DNA of 64,000 nt from JAWLBM01 sp041687675 (lineage in GTDB: Bacteria; Pseudomonadota; Alphaproteobacteria; Rhizobiales; Pleomorphomonadaceae). The first letter of the stretch is position 1; each line of letters starts with the position of its first letter. Of the stretch, positions 7,300 through 15,571 are shown one piece after another. The translations under genes were made by a program, and so were the position numbers. The notes under the pieces were generated by a model that saw only the letters and a list, made by a program, of their open reading frames with translations, was not told where the DNA came from and did not search any database. Location: positions 1 through 64,000 of the forward strand of contig JAWLBM010000018.1 of assembly GCA_041687675.1 (NCBI GenBank), in the 5' to 3' direction.

Positions 7300-8343
7300 T
7301 CAGCGCCGCGGCAGCCGCGCGGCCGTCGCCTTCTCGATCAGCGCCGACCCCACCAGCGCGCCCGCGGCAAGCCCGAGGCCGGCGAGCATCAGGCCGCCGC
7401 GGATCGCCGTGGACGAGGCGGCCGGGACATGGTCGCGGCTCCTGTCGTCGAAGCGGCCGTGCGCCGCCTCCGGTCCGGGGACGGGCTCGAACAGGTTGCT
7501 CGGCCGCTCCTCCCCTACCGGCTCGTCGGTCATCTGGCCTGACCAGGCGCCCTCGGCCAGGCGCCGGTCGAGATAGCCGGGCAGCGCCATCTGGCCGAGG
7601 ATGGCCTTCACGGTGGGCGAGCCGACCCACATCTCCCGCGGCGCCTCGATGGCGGCCCGGAAGATCGCCTCGGCGATCGGCTCCGGCTGGTGGATCGGCG
7701 GCACCGGCTGCGGCCGGCGCGGCATGCGCGACAGCGCCCAGTCGAACTGCGGCGTGTTCACCGCCGGCAGGTGGACCATGGTGAGGCGGATCCGGCTGTT
7801 GTCGTGGATCAGTTCGGAGCGGAGCGAATCGGTGAAGCCGCGCACCGCCGCCTTGGCCGCGCAATAGGCGGACTGCAGCGGGATCGAGCGGTAGGCGAGC
7901 GCCGAGCCGATCTGCACGATGGTGCCGCGGTCGCGCGTCCGCATGTGCCGGAGCGCCGCCAGGGTTCCGTGCACCTGGCCGAGGTAGGTGACCTCGGTCA
8001 CCCGCCGGTACTCCTCCGGCCTGATCTCGTCGACCGGGGCGAAGACCGTCACCATGGCGTTGTTGACCCAGACGTCGATCGCGCCGAAGCGCCCGACGAC
8101 CTCGTCGGCGGCGCGATCGACGGCGGCGGCGTCGGCGACGTCCGCCGGGCAGACGATCGCCTCGCCGCCGCGCGCCTCGATCTCCGCCCTCGCCGCCTCG
8201 AGGCGCTCGCGGTCGCGGGCGATCAGGCCGACCGCATAGCCGTGCCGCGCGAACACCCGGGCCACCGCCCGGCCGATGCCCGCCGAAGCGCCCGTCACAA
8301 CCACCACCCGCCGGCGCGCAGGCCGAACCATTTCGCCGCTCAT
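7300..8343 (-). CDS. Short-chain dehydrogenase/reductase with C-terminal membrane segment
   Basis: A 347-residue enzyme from ATG 8343 (GGGAGAAGCGAC immediately upstream). The Rossmann motif TGASAGIG is at residues 17-24, NNA near 94-96, and the catalytic set Ser147, Tyr160 and Lys164 (YCAAK). It is longer than a classical SDR (~250). The extra C-terminal ~90 residues end in a hydrophobic stretch (LMLAGLGLAAGALVGSALIE) that probably anchors it to the inner membrane. Substrate unknown. It is divergent from the ChaC-like gene. Confidence 0.85.
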   Translation of the reverse strand: MSGEMVRPARRRVVVVTGASAGIGRAVARVFARHGYAVGLIARDRERLEAARAEIEARGGEAIVCPADVADAAAVDRAADEVVGRFGAIDVWVNNAMVTVFAPVDEIRPEEYRRVTEVTYLGQVHGTLAALRHMRTRDRGTIVQIGSALAYRSIPLQSAYCAAKAAVRGFTDSLRSELIHDNSRIRLTMVHLPAVNTPQFDWALSRMPRRPQPVPPIHQPEPIAEAIFRAAIEAPREMWVGSPTVKAILGQMALPGYLDRRLAEGAWSGQMTDEPVGEERPSNLFEPVPGPEAAHGRFDDRSRDHVPAASSTAIRGGLMLAGLGLAAGALVGSALIEKATAARLPRR

Positions 8344-8577
8344 GTCGCTTCTCCCTGATGGGCCGAATACAAGGAAACGCGTGAACGCCGCGGACGTTCG
8401 CGGCAAAGAGACGCCGGGTCAGGGGAGCCGCCAGCGCGGATTCGACGGAAGGCCCGGTGTGCCTGCGTTGCGCCGCGATCTGCCGGGCCCAGGCGGCGGC
8501 CCCGAAGAGACCTCCCCGAAATGCATGCTTGCCGGCCGATGAACCTCGGAGCATTCTCGTCGGCGGAGACTTCCCGC

Positions 8578-9294
8578 ATGCCTTGGAACACTCGCCCGAT
8601 CCTGCTGACGCCGGACCTCGTCGCACGTGTGCCGCCGGGCGTCATCCCGGAGGATGCGCCCCGCCAGATGCTGCCGGTCACCGACGAGATCATCGAGGCC
8701 GAATCCCGTGCGGTCCTCGCCGGGCACCCGCCGGGCGAGGACCTCCACGTCTTTGCCTTCGGGTCGCTGATCTGGAATCCCGGATTCGAGCACATCGACG
8801 ACGGGGTCGCGGTCGCGCGCGGATGGCACCGCGCCTTTCGCATGCGTATCGCGGGCCATCGCGGGACGCCGGATCGGCCCGGCCTGATGATGGGCCTCGA
8901 CCGCGGCGGCACCTGCCGGGGGCTGGTGCTCAGGATCGAGCGCCAACGGGTGGAGGACGAGGTCCGGCGGCTGATCCGCCGGGAGCTCCCGGTCTACCGC
9001 CCGGGCAAGCCGCATCCCCACAGGGCCGAGTGGATCCGCATCGAGACCGACAGCGGGCCACGGCGCGCCGTGGCCTTCGTGCTCGACCGGCGGAGCCCGA
9101 TCTATTCCGGCGCGCTCGAGCTTCCCGAGACAGCGCTAGTGCTGGCGACGGCGTCGGGACCCGGCGGGTCCTGCGCCGAGTACCTGATGCTCACGGTCTC
9201 CCATCTCGCCGCCAGGGGCATCGTCGACCGCAATCTCTGGAGACTGCAGGCGATGGTCGCGGAACACCTAGGGGCCGCGCCGCCGCCTGGTTGA
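8578..9294 (+). CDS. ChaC-like gamma-glutamylcyclotransferase
   Basis: A 238-residue protein from ATG 8578, chosen because GGAG lies about nine nt upstream; in-frame ATGs at 8521 and 8539 have no ribosome binding site. The ChaC signature is clear: VFAFGSLIWNPGFE forms the substrate loop, followed by GWHRAFRM and, later, RKPHP-type and YLMLTVSHLAARGI-type C-terminal features (observed: RPGKPHPHRAEWI). ChaC-family enzymes release 5-oxoproline from gamma-glutamyl compounds, glutathione in the characterised members. The exact bacterial substrate is not certain. The gene abuts an epimerase remnant on its 3' side. Confidence 0.85.
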   Translation: MPWNTRPILLTPDLVARVPPGVIPEDAPRQMLPVTDEIIEAESRAVLAGHPPGEDLHVFAFGSLIWNPGFEHIDDGVAVARGWHRAFRMRIAGHRGTPDRPGLMMGLDRGGTCRGLVLRIERQRVEDEVRRLIRRELPVYRPGKPHPHRAEWIRIETDSGPRRAVAFVLDRRSPIYSGALELPETALVLATASGPGGSCAEYLMLTVSHLAARGIVDRNLWRLQAMVAEHLGAAPPPG

Positions 9295-9495
9295 ACGCCG
9301 CGCGCCCGGCACTGGACCTGCGCTGCCGACGCCGGCGAGGCGCTGCTGCGCTACTTCGAGGTGGATGCGCCGGGCCTCTGGCTGGACCGGATGCTGCTGG
9401 ACGGCTCGCTGGTGCGGGAGCCGGTGATCGCGAGCTCTTTCTACCACATCGCCTGCGGCATCGAGGAGTTCGACCGGGCGCTCCGGGCGGCTTGA
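9295..9495 (+). pseudogene. C-terminal remnant of an AGE-family epimerase/mannose isomerase
   Basis: Directly after the ChaC stop, one frame stays open to a TGA at 9493-9495. From about 9328 it reads AGEALLRYFEV, then GLWLDRMLLDGSLVREP and ASSFYHIACGIEEF. This matches the C-terminal end of N-acylglucosamine 2-epimerase/mannose-6-phosphate isomerase family proteins (typically GLW.DR...DG....EPAPASSFYHIVCAI). No start codon or upstream ~350 residues of the enzyme are present, and a TGA at 9292-9294 closes the frame, so this is a decayed fragment. Confidence 0.7.
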
Positions 9496-9583
9496 GCCGG
9501 CGCTATGCACCGGTACCCGATCACGCTGGCAATGTCGCCGGCAGCAAGCGCCCGCCGCTTTCCGCGGCGGCCGGGAGCCGCCG

Positions 9584-9790
9584 CTACCCGACCCTGATCG
9601 CGTGGCCAGGCGGGAGGGTAGCGGCGTCCTCCTCCCCGATCAGCTTGGCCTCCAGCCGCTGCCCCCTCGAGGCCGCCAGGGCGCCGACCTCGGCGACGGC
9701 TTCGGCCGCGGTGGGAGCGTTGACCTTCCAGCTCTCGACGACCTCGCGGTCGTCATCGCTCCCGACGGATCTGACGAGCCAAACGGGCAT
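9584..9790 (-). CDS. Small hypothetical protein (68 residues)
   Basis: Not recognised. It reads MPVWLVRSVGSDDDREVVESW, then an Ala/Glu-rich helical stretch and ends PPGHAIRVG. Its ATG follows the TGA of the upstream gene with no spacer, and the upstream gene's last codons supply a GAGGAGG ribosome binding site, so expression is probably coupled. The codon use is like its neighbours, which supports a real gene. No membrane segment. Confidence 0.6.
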   Translation of the reverse strand: MPVWLVRSVGSDDDREVVESWKVNAPTAAEAVAEVGALAASRGQRLEAKLIGEEDAATLPPGHAIRVG

Positions 9791-10360
9791 TCAAGCCTCC
9801 TCGGAGGAAGGACGATCGAGGGCGTGCACGTGAACGTCGCGCCCCGAATGTCGCGAGAGGATGTCGAGGGCGCGCGCCTCCCGGTCCGCGTCGCGAAGGT
9901 GAACCCAGAGGAGCAGCCCGCCGTGATCGATCTGTTCCTCAAGATAGCGGGCCTGCTTGCGGCCGAGCATCGCCGCGAGCGCCGATCCGATCACGGCCGC
10001 CACGCCTCCGGCCGCGGCGGCCGCCGCGATCGCGCCGGCGACCGGTCCGCCCGCGAGGATGGCGGCGCCCGCCGCCGCAACGGCGGCGACGTAGAGGGGC
10101 ACCCCGATCAGCGCGCCCTCGGCGTCGCCGATCGACTCGGTCGAGACGTACATCCGCCTCGGAATAGCTGGGTCGTCCTCGAACGTCTCGACGCGCGTGT
10201 AGACGTGGCCAAGCTTCCCCGTGACAGCCTCCTCGCTCGCGAGCAGGCTCAGTTCTGCCCGGTCGAAACCGGAACTCAGCAACTCGTCGACGGCCTCCTG
10301 CAGTGTGTCCGCAGAGTCGAATACGGCCACCGCCTCCTTGTCGGGATAGTCTTCCGGCAT
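9791..10360 (-). CDS. DUF1269/YflT-like stress protein with glycine/alanine membrane-like core
   Basis: A 189-residue protein from ATG 10360 (AAGGATGGG upstream; an ATG three codons earlier is possible). Residues ~10-75 (EAVAVFDSADTLQEAVDELL, then FDRAELSLLAS) resemble the ferredoxin-like general stress/YflT-type domain. A Gly/Ala-rich hydrophobic core (about 85-130) could form a membrane hairpin. The C-terminal part returns to a soluble domain ending HSGRDVHVHAL. Known members are stress-linked proteins of unclear biochemistry. It forms a two-gene unit with the 68-residue protein. Confidence 0.6.
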   Translation of the reverse strand: MPEDYPDKEAVAVFDSADTLQEAVDELLSSGFDRAELSLLASEEAVTGKLGHVYTRVETFEDDPAIPRRMYVSTESIGDAEGALIGVPLYVAAVAAAGAAILAGGPVAGAIAAAAAAGGVAAVIGSALAAMLGRKQARYLEEQIDHGGLLLWVHLRDADREARALDILSRHSGRDVHVHALDRPSSEEA

Positions 10361-10527
10361 CGTTCCCATCCTTCTTTGGGCGAATCGCTCGCGGCCATGC
10401 CGCCACGCACTACCGGACCCGCATTCTTCCCGAACCGGCGGCGGCCTTCCTGATCCAGGTCAGTCCCGGACGCTGTTCGGCGATGCCGCCGCCCGGCTGA
10501 TCGCCCTGCGCTCGACCGTGGAAGACC

Positions 10528-11040
10528 TCAGCCGCGGAAGAAGATGTGGTTTCCGATCACCCGGGACGGGCCGGGCCGCCATTTGCGGATGTAGGTGGCG
10601 TGGAAGTAGAGATACTGGTGCTGGATCTGACCCGCCGCCTCCTCCCTCAGCACGGTGTCGGCGGCCTTCAGCGCCGACAGCCAGCCGGGCCCCTTGGTCC
10701 GCGGGCGGTCGGGGTGCCGGTCGAAGGTCCAGGAGAACTGGCCGCGCTGCCAGAGGACCTCGCAGATGTCGTCCGGGAACTTGGAGTCGCGGACCCGGTT
10801 GAGAGTGACCCGGGCGACCATGAGTTGCCCTTCGAAGGGCTCTCCCCGGGATTCGAAGTAGACGTTGCAGGCGAGGCAGACGCGACCGTCCTGTCGCTCC
10901 TTGGCGCAGTCCGGCGGCTCGATCCACGCCACCTCCTCGGAATCGACGCCTCCCTCGCTGACCACGCAACCGCCCAGAATGAGCGCGAGAAGAGGCAGCG
11001 CACGCGCGAGACGCGCGTGCGAGAAAAAGAATTTCCGCAT
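10528..11040 (-). CDS. SleB-like cell-wall hydrolase, putative lipoprotein
   Basis: A 170-residue protein from ATG 11040 (GGGGAG seven nt upstream). The N-terminus is a lipoprotein signal (LARALPLLALILGGCVVS; lipobox LGGC near residue 24). Then comes the Hydrolase_2/SleB signature: ACNVYFESRGEPFEGQLMVA followed by RVTLNRV, with the presumed catalytic Glu in the FESRGEP segment. A later YLYFHATYIRKW fits the family's C-terminal substrate region. SleB-type enzymes are lytic transglycosylase-like and act on peptidoglycan. In Alphaproteobacteria they probably trim the envelope rather than spore cortex. Confidence 0.8.
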   Translation of the reverse strand: MRKFFFSHARLARALPLLALILGGCVVSEGGVDSEEVAWIEPPDCAKERQDGRVCLACNVYFESRGEPFEGQLMVARVTLNRVRDSKFPDDICEVLWQRGQFSWTFDRHPDRPRTKGPGWLSALKAADTVLREEAAGQIQHQYLYFHATYIRKWRPGPSRVIGNHIFFRG

Positions 11041-11399
11041 AAGAAAGCTCCCCTGAAACCGGGCGAGGAGGGAGTCCGTCCCCACGCCGCCGCAAGCAAT
11101 GGCCCCCTCGATGTCCTTCTGCTTCTGTGGAAAACTCAATGGTTTGTTAACAGAGACATTGACGTTGGTAAACCATGTTGATTCCCGAATATCGATCCGG
11201 TTTTGTGGCGAGGAGAAAACGCCGCCGACCGGCGTCGGTCCGGCCTTCGACTTCGACTGGCATGAGAAAATTCAATCGATATAGTTGCCCGTTTCCTCCG
11301 AAGATACTCGGCGGCGGGTGACCGCGGTGGATCGCTTGCCGCCGCTTGCGGCTCCGCGCGGCCGGGTGCACAGTTCCGCCCCGACGGGAGGCAAAGAAC
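11041..11399. promoter_or_regulatory. Divergent intergenic region with an imperfect inverted repeat
   Basis: This 359-bp gap between the SleB-like gene and the cupin gene holds no convincing gene. The part from about 11130 to 11290 is notably AT-rich and probably carries both promoters. It includes an imperfect inverted repeat with outer arms ATGGTTT and AAACCAT around 11140-11178 and an inner GTTAAC. No -35/-10 pair could be assigned with confidence. Confidence 0.45.
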
Positions 11400-11834
11400 A
11401 TGGCGCACGGCGGTGTCAGGGAGCGGCCGACGTGCCGCGTTCTTCGGGCCGGAGACAGTTTCCGGGGCAAGCAGGGCCTCGACTACAGCCCGGCGATTTC
11501 CGCCGAAACGGTCGGCGCGACGGGAATCCACATGCAGATCGTCACCATGCCGCCAGGGGCCCGGGCGCGGGCGCACAAGCACGAGAGCCACGAGACTGCG
11601 ATCCACGTGCTCACCGGCCGCGCCGGCATGTGGTTCGGCGACGACCTCGCCGACCACATGGAGATGGCGGCCGGCGACTTCGTCTACATTCCGGCAAACG
11701 TCCCGCACCTGCCCTACAATCCGAGCGAGACCGAGACCTGCACGGCGGTGATCGCCCGCACCGATCCGAACGAGCAGGAAAGCGTGGTTCTGCTTCCGCA
11801 GCTGGAGCGCGCCGTCGCGGCGGACGGCGGCTGA
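11400..11834 (+). CDS. Cupin-domain protein
   Basis: A 144-residue single-domain cupin from ATG 11400, with GGGAGG eight nt upstream. Cupin motif 1 is at residues 52-80 (PPGARARAHKHESHETAIHV), with likely metal ligands His59, His61 and Glu65 or His69. Motif 2 is near 91-105 (AGDFVYIPANVPHLPYN), with His103. The fold covers isomerases, dioxygenases and sensors, and the substrate cannot be inferred. A strong palindromic hairpin follows the stop. Confidence 0.8.
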   Translation: MAHGGVRERPTCRVLRAGDSFRGKQGLDYSPAISAETVGATGIHMQIVTMPPGARARAHKHESHETAIHVLTGRAGMWFGDDLADHMEMAAGDFVYIPANVPHLPYNPSETETCTAVIARTDPNEQESVVLLPQLERAVAADGG

Positions 11835-11841
11835 CGGCCTT

Positions 11842-11859
11842 CCCCGGTGGCCACCGGGG
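11842..11859 (+). terminator. Palindromic hairpin after the cupin gene
   Basis: CCCCGGT-GGCC-ACCGGGG is a perfect palindrome 7 nt after the cupin stop. It would fold into a 7-bp, all but one G-C, stem with a four-base loop. There is no T-run, so it may be a Rho-assisted terminator or a 3' stabiliser. Confidence 0.5.
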
Positions 11860-12059
11860 CCGGCGCGACCTTGCCCGGCCAGCCTGTCGCGCCGCCCCGT
11901 CCAGTTCGGCCGGAGCGATCTGGCGCCTCCCCGCGTTAGGTCGAGGTCGGCTCCCGCCGGCGGGACGAGCGGTCCCGCGGCGGGTCCTCGGCGCCGCGCC
12001 GGACCGCCCGCCCGCGCGATCGCCGCCTGAAGGCAAGCGGGCGTCGGGAGACCGTGCCG

Positions 12060-13142
12060 ATGGGCGCCCGTTCGACCAACGTGCTCCTGGCGATCGTGGC
12101 GCTGATGCTCGCGGCCCTGCTCGCCCAGCCCTACCTCGACTATTGGCTCTATTCGGCCACCGAGCCGCGGGCGGTCGCGCCCCGCGCGGACCTGACCGAC
12201 CTCGAGCAGACCAGCGTACGGGTGTTCGAAGCGATCTCGCCCTCGGTGGTGCAGGTGATCGCCCCGGGTCCCGGCGGCCTGCGGCCCGGAGCCGGCGTGC
12301 AGTCCGGATCAGGCTTCCTCTGGGACGAGGCGGGCCACGTCGTCACCAACGCGCATGTGGTGCAGGGCGCCGGGCAGCTGGCCGTCCGCCTCGCGTCCGG
12401 CGAGGTGGTCCGCGGCGAGGTCGTCGGCGCGGCGCCGAACTTCGACCTCGCGGTGCTGAGGATCGACAGGCCCCGCCTCCTGCCGCCGCCCGTGCCGCTC
12501 GGCAGCGCGGAGGACCTCCAGGTCGGGCAGCTCGCCTATGCGATCGGCAATCCCTTCGGCTTCGACCAGTCGCTGACCGCCGGCGTCATCAGCGCGCTGC
12601 AGCGACGGCTCCCGACCAGCGGCGGGCGCGAGATCCCGGACGTCATCCAGACCGACGCCGCGGTCAACCCGGGGAATTCCGGCGGGCCGCTGCTCGATTC
12701 CTCCGGGCGGCTGATCGGGGTCAACACGGCGATCTTCTCGCCCTCCGGCGCCAGCGCCGGCATCGGCTTCGCAATTCCGGTCGGGGTCGTCAACCGGGTG
12801 GTGCCGGCGCTGATCCGCTCGGGCCGGGTGCCGACGCCCGGCATCGGCATCCTCGCCGCCGACGAGGCGATGGCGGCGCAGATGGACCTCGAGGGCGTGG
12901 TCATCGCCGAGGTCCTCCCCGGCTCGCCCGCCGAGCGGGCCGGGCTCGACGGGATCGATATCTTCCGCGGGGAACTCGGCGACGTGATCGTGGCGGTGGA
13001 CGGCACGCCGGTGCGCCGCTTCGCCGACTTCACCTCGGCTCTCGACCGGGCCGGCATCGGCGAGGAGGTGGAACTCACCGTCCGCCGGAACGGCGAGCGG
13101 CGGGAGGTGGAGGTGACGGTGGTCGATGTCGGCGGGGAGTGA
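12060..13142 (+). CDS. HtrA/DegP-type serine protease with one PDZ domain
   Basis: A 360-residue protease from ATG 12060, nine nt after GGGAG; a GTG two codons upstream is too close to that site. Residues ~7-25 form a membrane anchor (LLAIVALMLAALLAQPYL), so the enzyme faces the periplasm. The trypsin-like domain carries the full triad: His99 (TNAHVV), Asp129 (NFDLAVL) and Ser207 (NPGNSGGP). One PDZ domain follows (about 258-355, containing GVVIAEVLPGSPAERAGL). A single PDZ and an N-terminal anchor resemble DegS or short HtrA forms rather than DegP. The role is likely envelope protein quality control or signalling. Confidence 0.9.
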   Translation: MGARSTNVLLAIVALMLAALLAQPYLDYWLYSATEPRAVAPRADLTDLEQTSVRVFEAISPSVVQVIAPGPGGLRPGAGVQSGSGFLWDEAGHVVTNAHVVQGAGQLAVRLASGEVVRGEVVGAAPNFDLAVLRIDRPRLLPPPVPLGSAEDLQVGQLAYAIGNPFGFDQSLTAGVISALQRRLPTSGGREIPDVIQTDAAVNPGNSGGPLLDSSGRLIGVNTAIFSPSGASAGIGFAIPVGVVNRVVPALIRSGRVPTPGIGILAADEAMAAQMDLEGVVIAEVLPGSPAERAGLDGIDIFRGELGDVIVAVDGTPVRRFADFTSALDRAGIGEEVELTVRRNGERREVEVTVVDVGGE

Positions 13143-13199
13143 GCCGCGCCGGACGTGACCTGGCCGGACCCGCCGTTCGCCTGGCCTTGCGGCCCTCGT

Positions 13200-14411
13200 T
13201 CAGCGCGAGATGCGCACCCCGCTCTCCGTGTTCGGCAGCGTGTAGGGCAGGTCCATCCCGGTCACGTCGATGCGGATCTGCGTCGATCCGGAGATCTCGA
13301 CCTCGTCGGCGATGATCGGCATGTAGGGCGACTTCTGCCCGAAGTCGCTGCTGCCGTTCAGCTTCACCCCCTGCGTCGGCGTGTAGATGGCGCCGACGAG
13401 CGTGCCCTCGGAGTTGCCGTTCAGCGTATTGGTGGCGCCCGGGTTCGACATCCGGTCCTGCATGAAGAGGATGCCGCCATGGTCGCCGGAGAGGTTCGCC
13501 TTGAGGCTGAGGCCCGCGCCGCCGTTGACGTCGAAGCCGGCCTGGTTGCCGGTGAAGTAGAAGAGGAGGTTCTCCCCCTCCGCGGTCGCCTGGCTGTTGA
13601 TCTTCAGCTGGCCGTTGCGGATCACGTAGGTGCCGTCCGCGAAATTGGCGGTGCCGCGGATGTCCATGCCACCGCAGTAGACCCCGGGCGAGAGGTTGCG
13701 TGTCTGGTTGGGACCCACGCTGACATTGTTGTGGTCGCAGCCGCCGTATTGCGGCGCCGGGATGTGCGCCAGCGGATCGTCCGCCGGCTCGCACCACTCG
13801 AGCGGGCTGGGCGTGATGGTCTGGTTGGTCTGGACACCCCCGGCGCTGCAGAAGCCGTCCGCAACGACCGCCGCGGAGCCCTGGATCTTCATTCCGTTCA
13901 CGTCCCGGGAGTTCGAATAGACGACGCAGTTGGTCGCGGTGAACTCGGCCGTGCCGGTGAGCGTCACCGCCCCGGCTGAGGCGCCGTTGAGCGCGAGCAC
14001 GCAGGGCGGATCGTTCTCGTAGGTCTTCTCGGCGGTGGCAGCCACCCGGATCGGCACCGTGTCGATGCCGAAAAGCCCCATGATCGACATCGGCAGCGTC
14101 GCCTCGGCCGACGCGGTGTAGAGGCCGGTGCCGCCGACGCCGCTGAGCGTCGCGACGGGATTGCCGCCGTAGTTGCCGTCGAACGAGGCCTGTGCCGCCT
14201 GCAGGCGCACCGCGTCGGAGCCGGTCCGCCTGATCACCGCGGCGAGCGCCGCGGCATCGACCGCGTTCTGCATCTGCGTGCGGGTGCTGGAGATCCGGTA
14301 GAAGTCGACCGCGGCCCCGACGGCGCCCATCACGGGAAGCAGCGCCAGGCCGAAGATGATGGCGACGTTGCCGGACTTCCGGCGGACGAGATTGCGGACA
14401 AGGGACAGCAT
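13200..14411 (-). CDS. TadG-like pilus-associated protein
   Basis: A 403-residue protein from ATG 14411 (AGGAG nine nt upstream). The N-terminus is the TadG/TadE_N type: RRKSGNVAIIFGLALLPVMG with a helix at about 11-35, then STRTQMQNAVDAAALAA. The rest is a long exported domain. Its middle part (about 145-330) consists of short repeated strands such as GAVTLTGTAEFTATNC and VNGMKIQGSAAVVADGFC, resembling a beta-helix. It stands alone, 10 kb from the other Tad genes, in front of the aap operon and convergent with the HtrA-type gene. Confidence 0.75.
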   Translation of the reverse strand: MLSLVRNLVRRKSGNVAIIFGLALLPVMGAVGAAVDFYRISSTRTQMQNAVDAAALAAVIRRTGSDAVRLQAAQASFDGNYGGNPVATLSGVGGTGLYTASAEATLPMSIMGLFGIDTVPIRVAATAEKTYENDPPCVLALNGASAGAVTLTGTAEFTATNCVVYSNSRDVNGMKIQGSAAVVADGFCSAGGVQTNQTITPSPLEWCEPADDPLAHIPAPQYGGCDHNNVSVGPNQTRNLSPGVYCGGMDIRGTANFADGTYVIRNGQLKINSQATAEGENLLFYFTGNQAGFDVNGGAGLSLKANLSGDHGGILFMQDRMSNPGATNTLNGNSEGTLVGAIYTPTQGVKLNGSSDFGQKSPYMPIIADEVEISGSTQIRIDVTGMDLPYTLPNTESGVRISR

Positions 14412-14715
14412 TCGGACGATCTCCTGGATCGGCCACTGTCCTACATGCAAAAGATGAAATGCTCGCTAATTGGCGCTGTTAACGATCGGTGGCTCCGCAG
14501 CGGAGTTTTTCGTGACGGGTGCTCCGTGCCTGGTCCGACATTGGACGCGGACCGGCCTGCCCGGCCCTGCGGTTGGGCGCGCCGTTCGTCCCCCCGGATC
14601 GAGCCGGGACGACCGCGGACGGGCCAACCGCACGCCGTCCGGGCCGGAGGCGCCCGCCGTCGCGTCCGCCTCCCGGGACCCCCGGCGGCTGGCGCCCGGC
14701 CGGGCCCGCCGGCGG
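14412..14715. other. Intergenic region between aapP and the TadG-like gene
   Basis: No gene is seen in these 304 bases. The right half is very GC-rich trailing sequence of the aap operon. The left part is AT-richer and should contain the leftward TadG-like promoter. A small hairpin followed by five T residues on the plus strand (CTCCG-CAG-CGGAG-TTTTT, 14493-14510) looks like a terminator, but no plus-strand gene precedes it. Confidence 0.4.
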
Positions 14716-15489
14716 TCAGTGCAGGATCTGGCTGAGGAACAGCTGGGTCCGCTCGTGCTGCGGGTTGGAGAAGAACTCCTCGGGCACGTTCTGCTCGACG
14801 ATCTGGCCCTGGTCCATGAAGATCACCCGGTCGGCGACCTGGCGGGCGAAGCCCATCTCGTGGGTGACGCAGAGCATGGTCATGCCGTCGGCGGCAAGGC
14901 CGGTCATGGTGTCGAGCACCTCCTTGACCATCTCCGGATCGAGCGCGGAGGTGGGCTCGTCGAACAACATGATCTTCGGCTTCATGCACAACGACCGGGC
15001 GATCGCCACACGCTGCTGCTGCCCGCCGGAGAGCTGGCCGGGGTACTTGTGCGCCTGCTCGGGGATCTTCACCCGCTCGAGGAAGTGCATCGCCACCGCC
15101 TCGGCCTCCTTCTTGGGCATCTTGCGGACCCAGATCGGAGCCAGCGTGCAGTTCTCCAGGATGGTGAGGTGCGGGAACAGGTTGAAGTGCTGGAACACCA
15201 TCCCGACCTCGCGTCGGACCTCGTCGATCCGCTTGAGGTCGTTGGTGAGTTCGATCCCATCGACGACGATCTTGCCCTTCTGGTGCTCCTCGAGGCGGTT
15301 GATGCAGCGGATCATCGTCGACTTGCCGGAGCCGGACGGCCCGCAGATGACGATGCGCTCGCCGCGCACGACCGTCAGGTCGATGTCGCGGAGCACGTGG
15401 AACTCGCCGAACCACTTGTTGACCTTCGCGAGCTCGACGACGATCTCGCGGCCCGCGGCGTCGCGGGGAATGCTGGCGGTGGCGGACAT
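14716..15489 (-). CDS. aapP: General L-amino-acid ABC transporter, ATP-binding protein
   Basis: A 257-residue ATPase. Walker A is GPSGSGKST (residues 50-58), the signature is LSGGQQQRVAIARS, and Walker B is IMLFDEPTSALD; the D-loop and switch His (VTHEMGF) are also present. It powers the AapJQMP importer, which takes up a broad range of L-amino acids in rhizobia. The length equals that of the rhizobial protein as I recall it. It is last in the operon, 82 nt after aapM. Confidence 0.93.
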   Translation of the reverse strand: MSATASIPRDAAGREIVVELAKVNKWFGEFHVLRDIDLTVVRGERIVICGPSGSGKSTMIRCINRLEEHQKGKIVVDGIELTNDLKRIDEVRREVGMVFQHFNLFPHLTILENCTLAPIWVRKMPKKEAEAVAMHFLERVKIPEQAHKYPGQLSGGQQQRVAIARSLCMKPKIMLFDEPTSALDPEMVKEVLDTMTGLAADGMTMLCVTHEMGFARQVADRVIFMDQGQIVEQNVPEEFFSNPQHERTQLFLSQILH

Positions 15490-15571
15490 TGGCGGCGGTA
15501 CCCCCTCGGGCTTTGTTCGGTCTCGTTGATGTCGGGGACGGCGCCGGAGCGCCGCCCGTCCTGGCGTCAGG

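Noticed and set aside
14493..14510. Terminator-like hairpin with five T residues on the plus strand
   Set aside because: No plus-strand gene ends before it; it lies in the promoter region of a leftward gene, so it is more likely a chance structure or operator.
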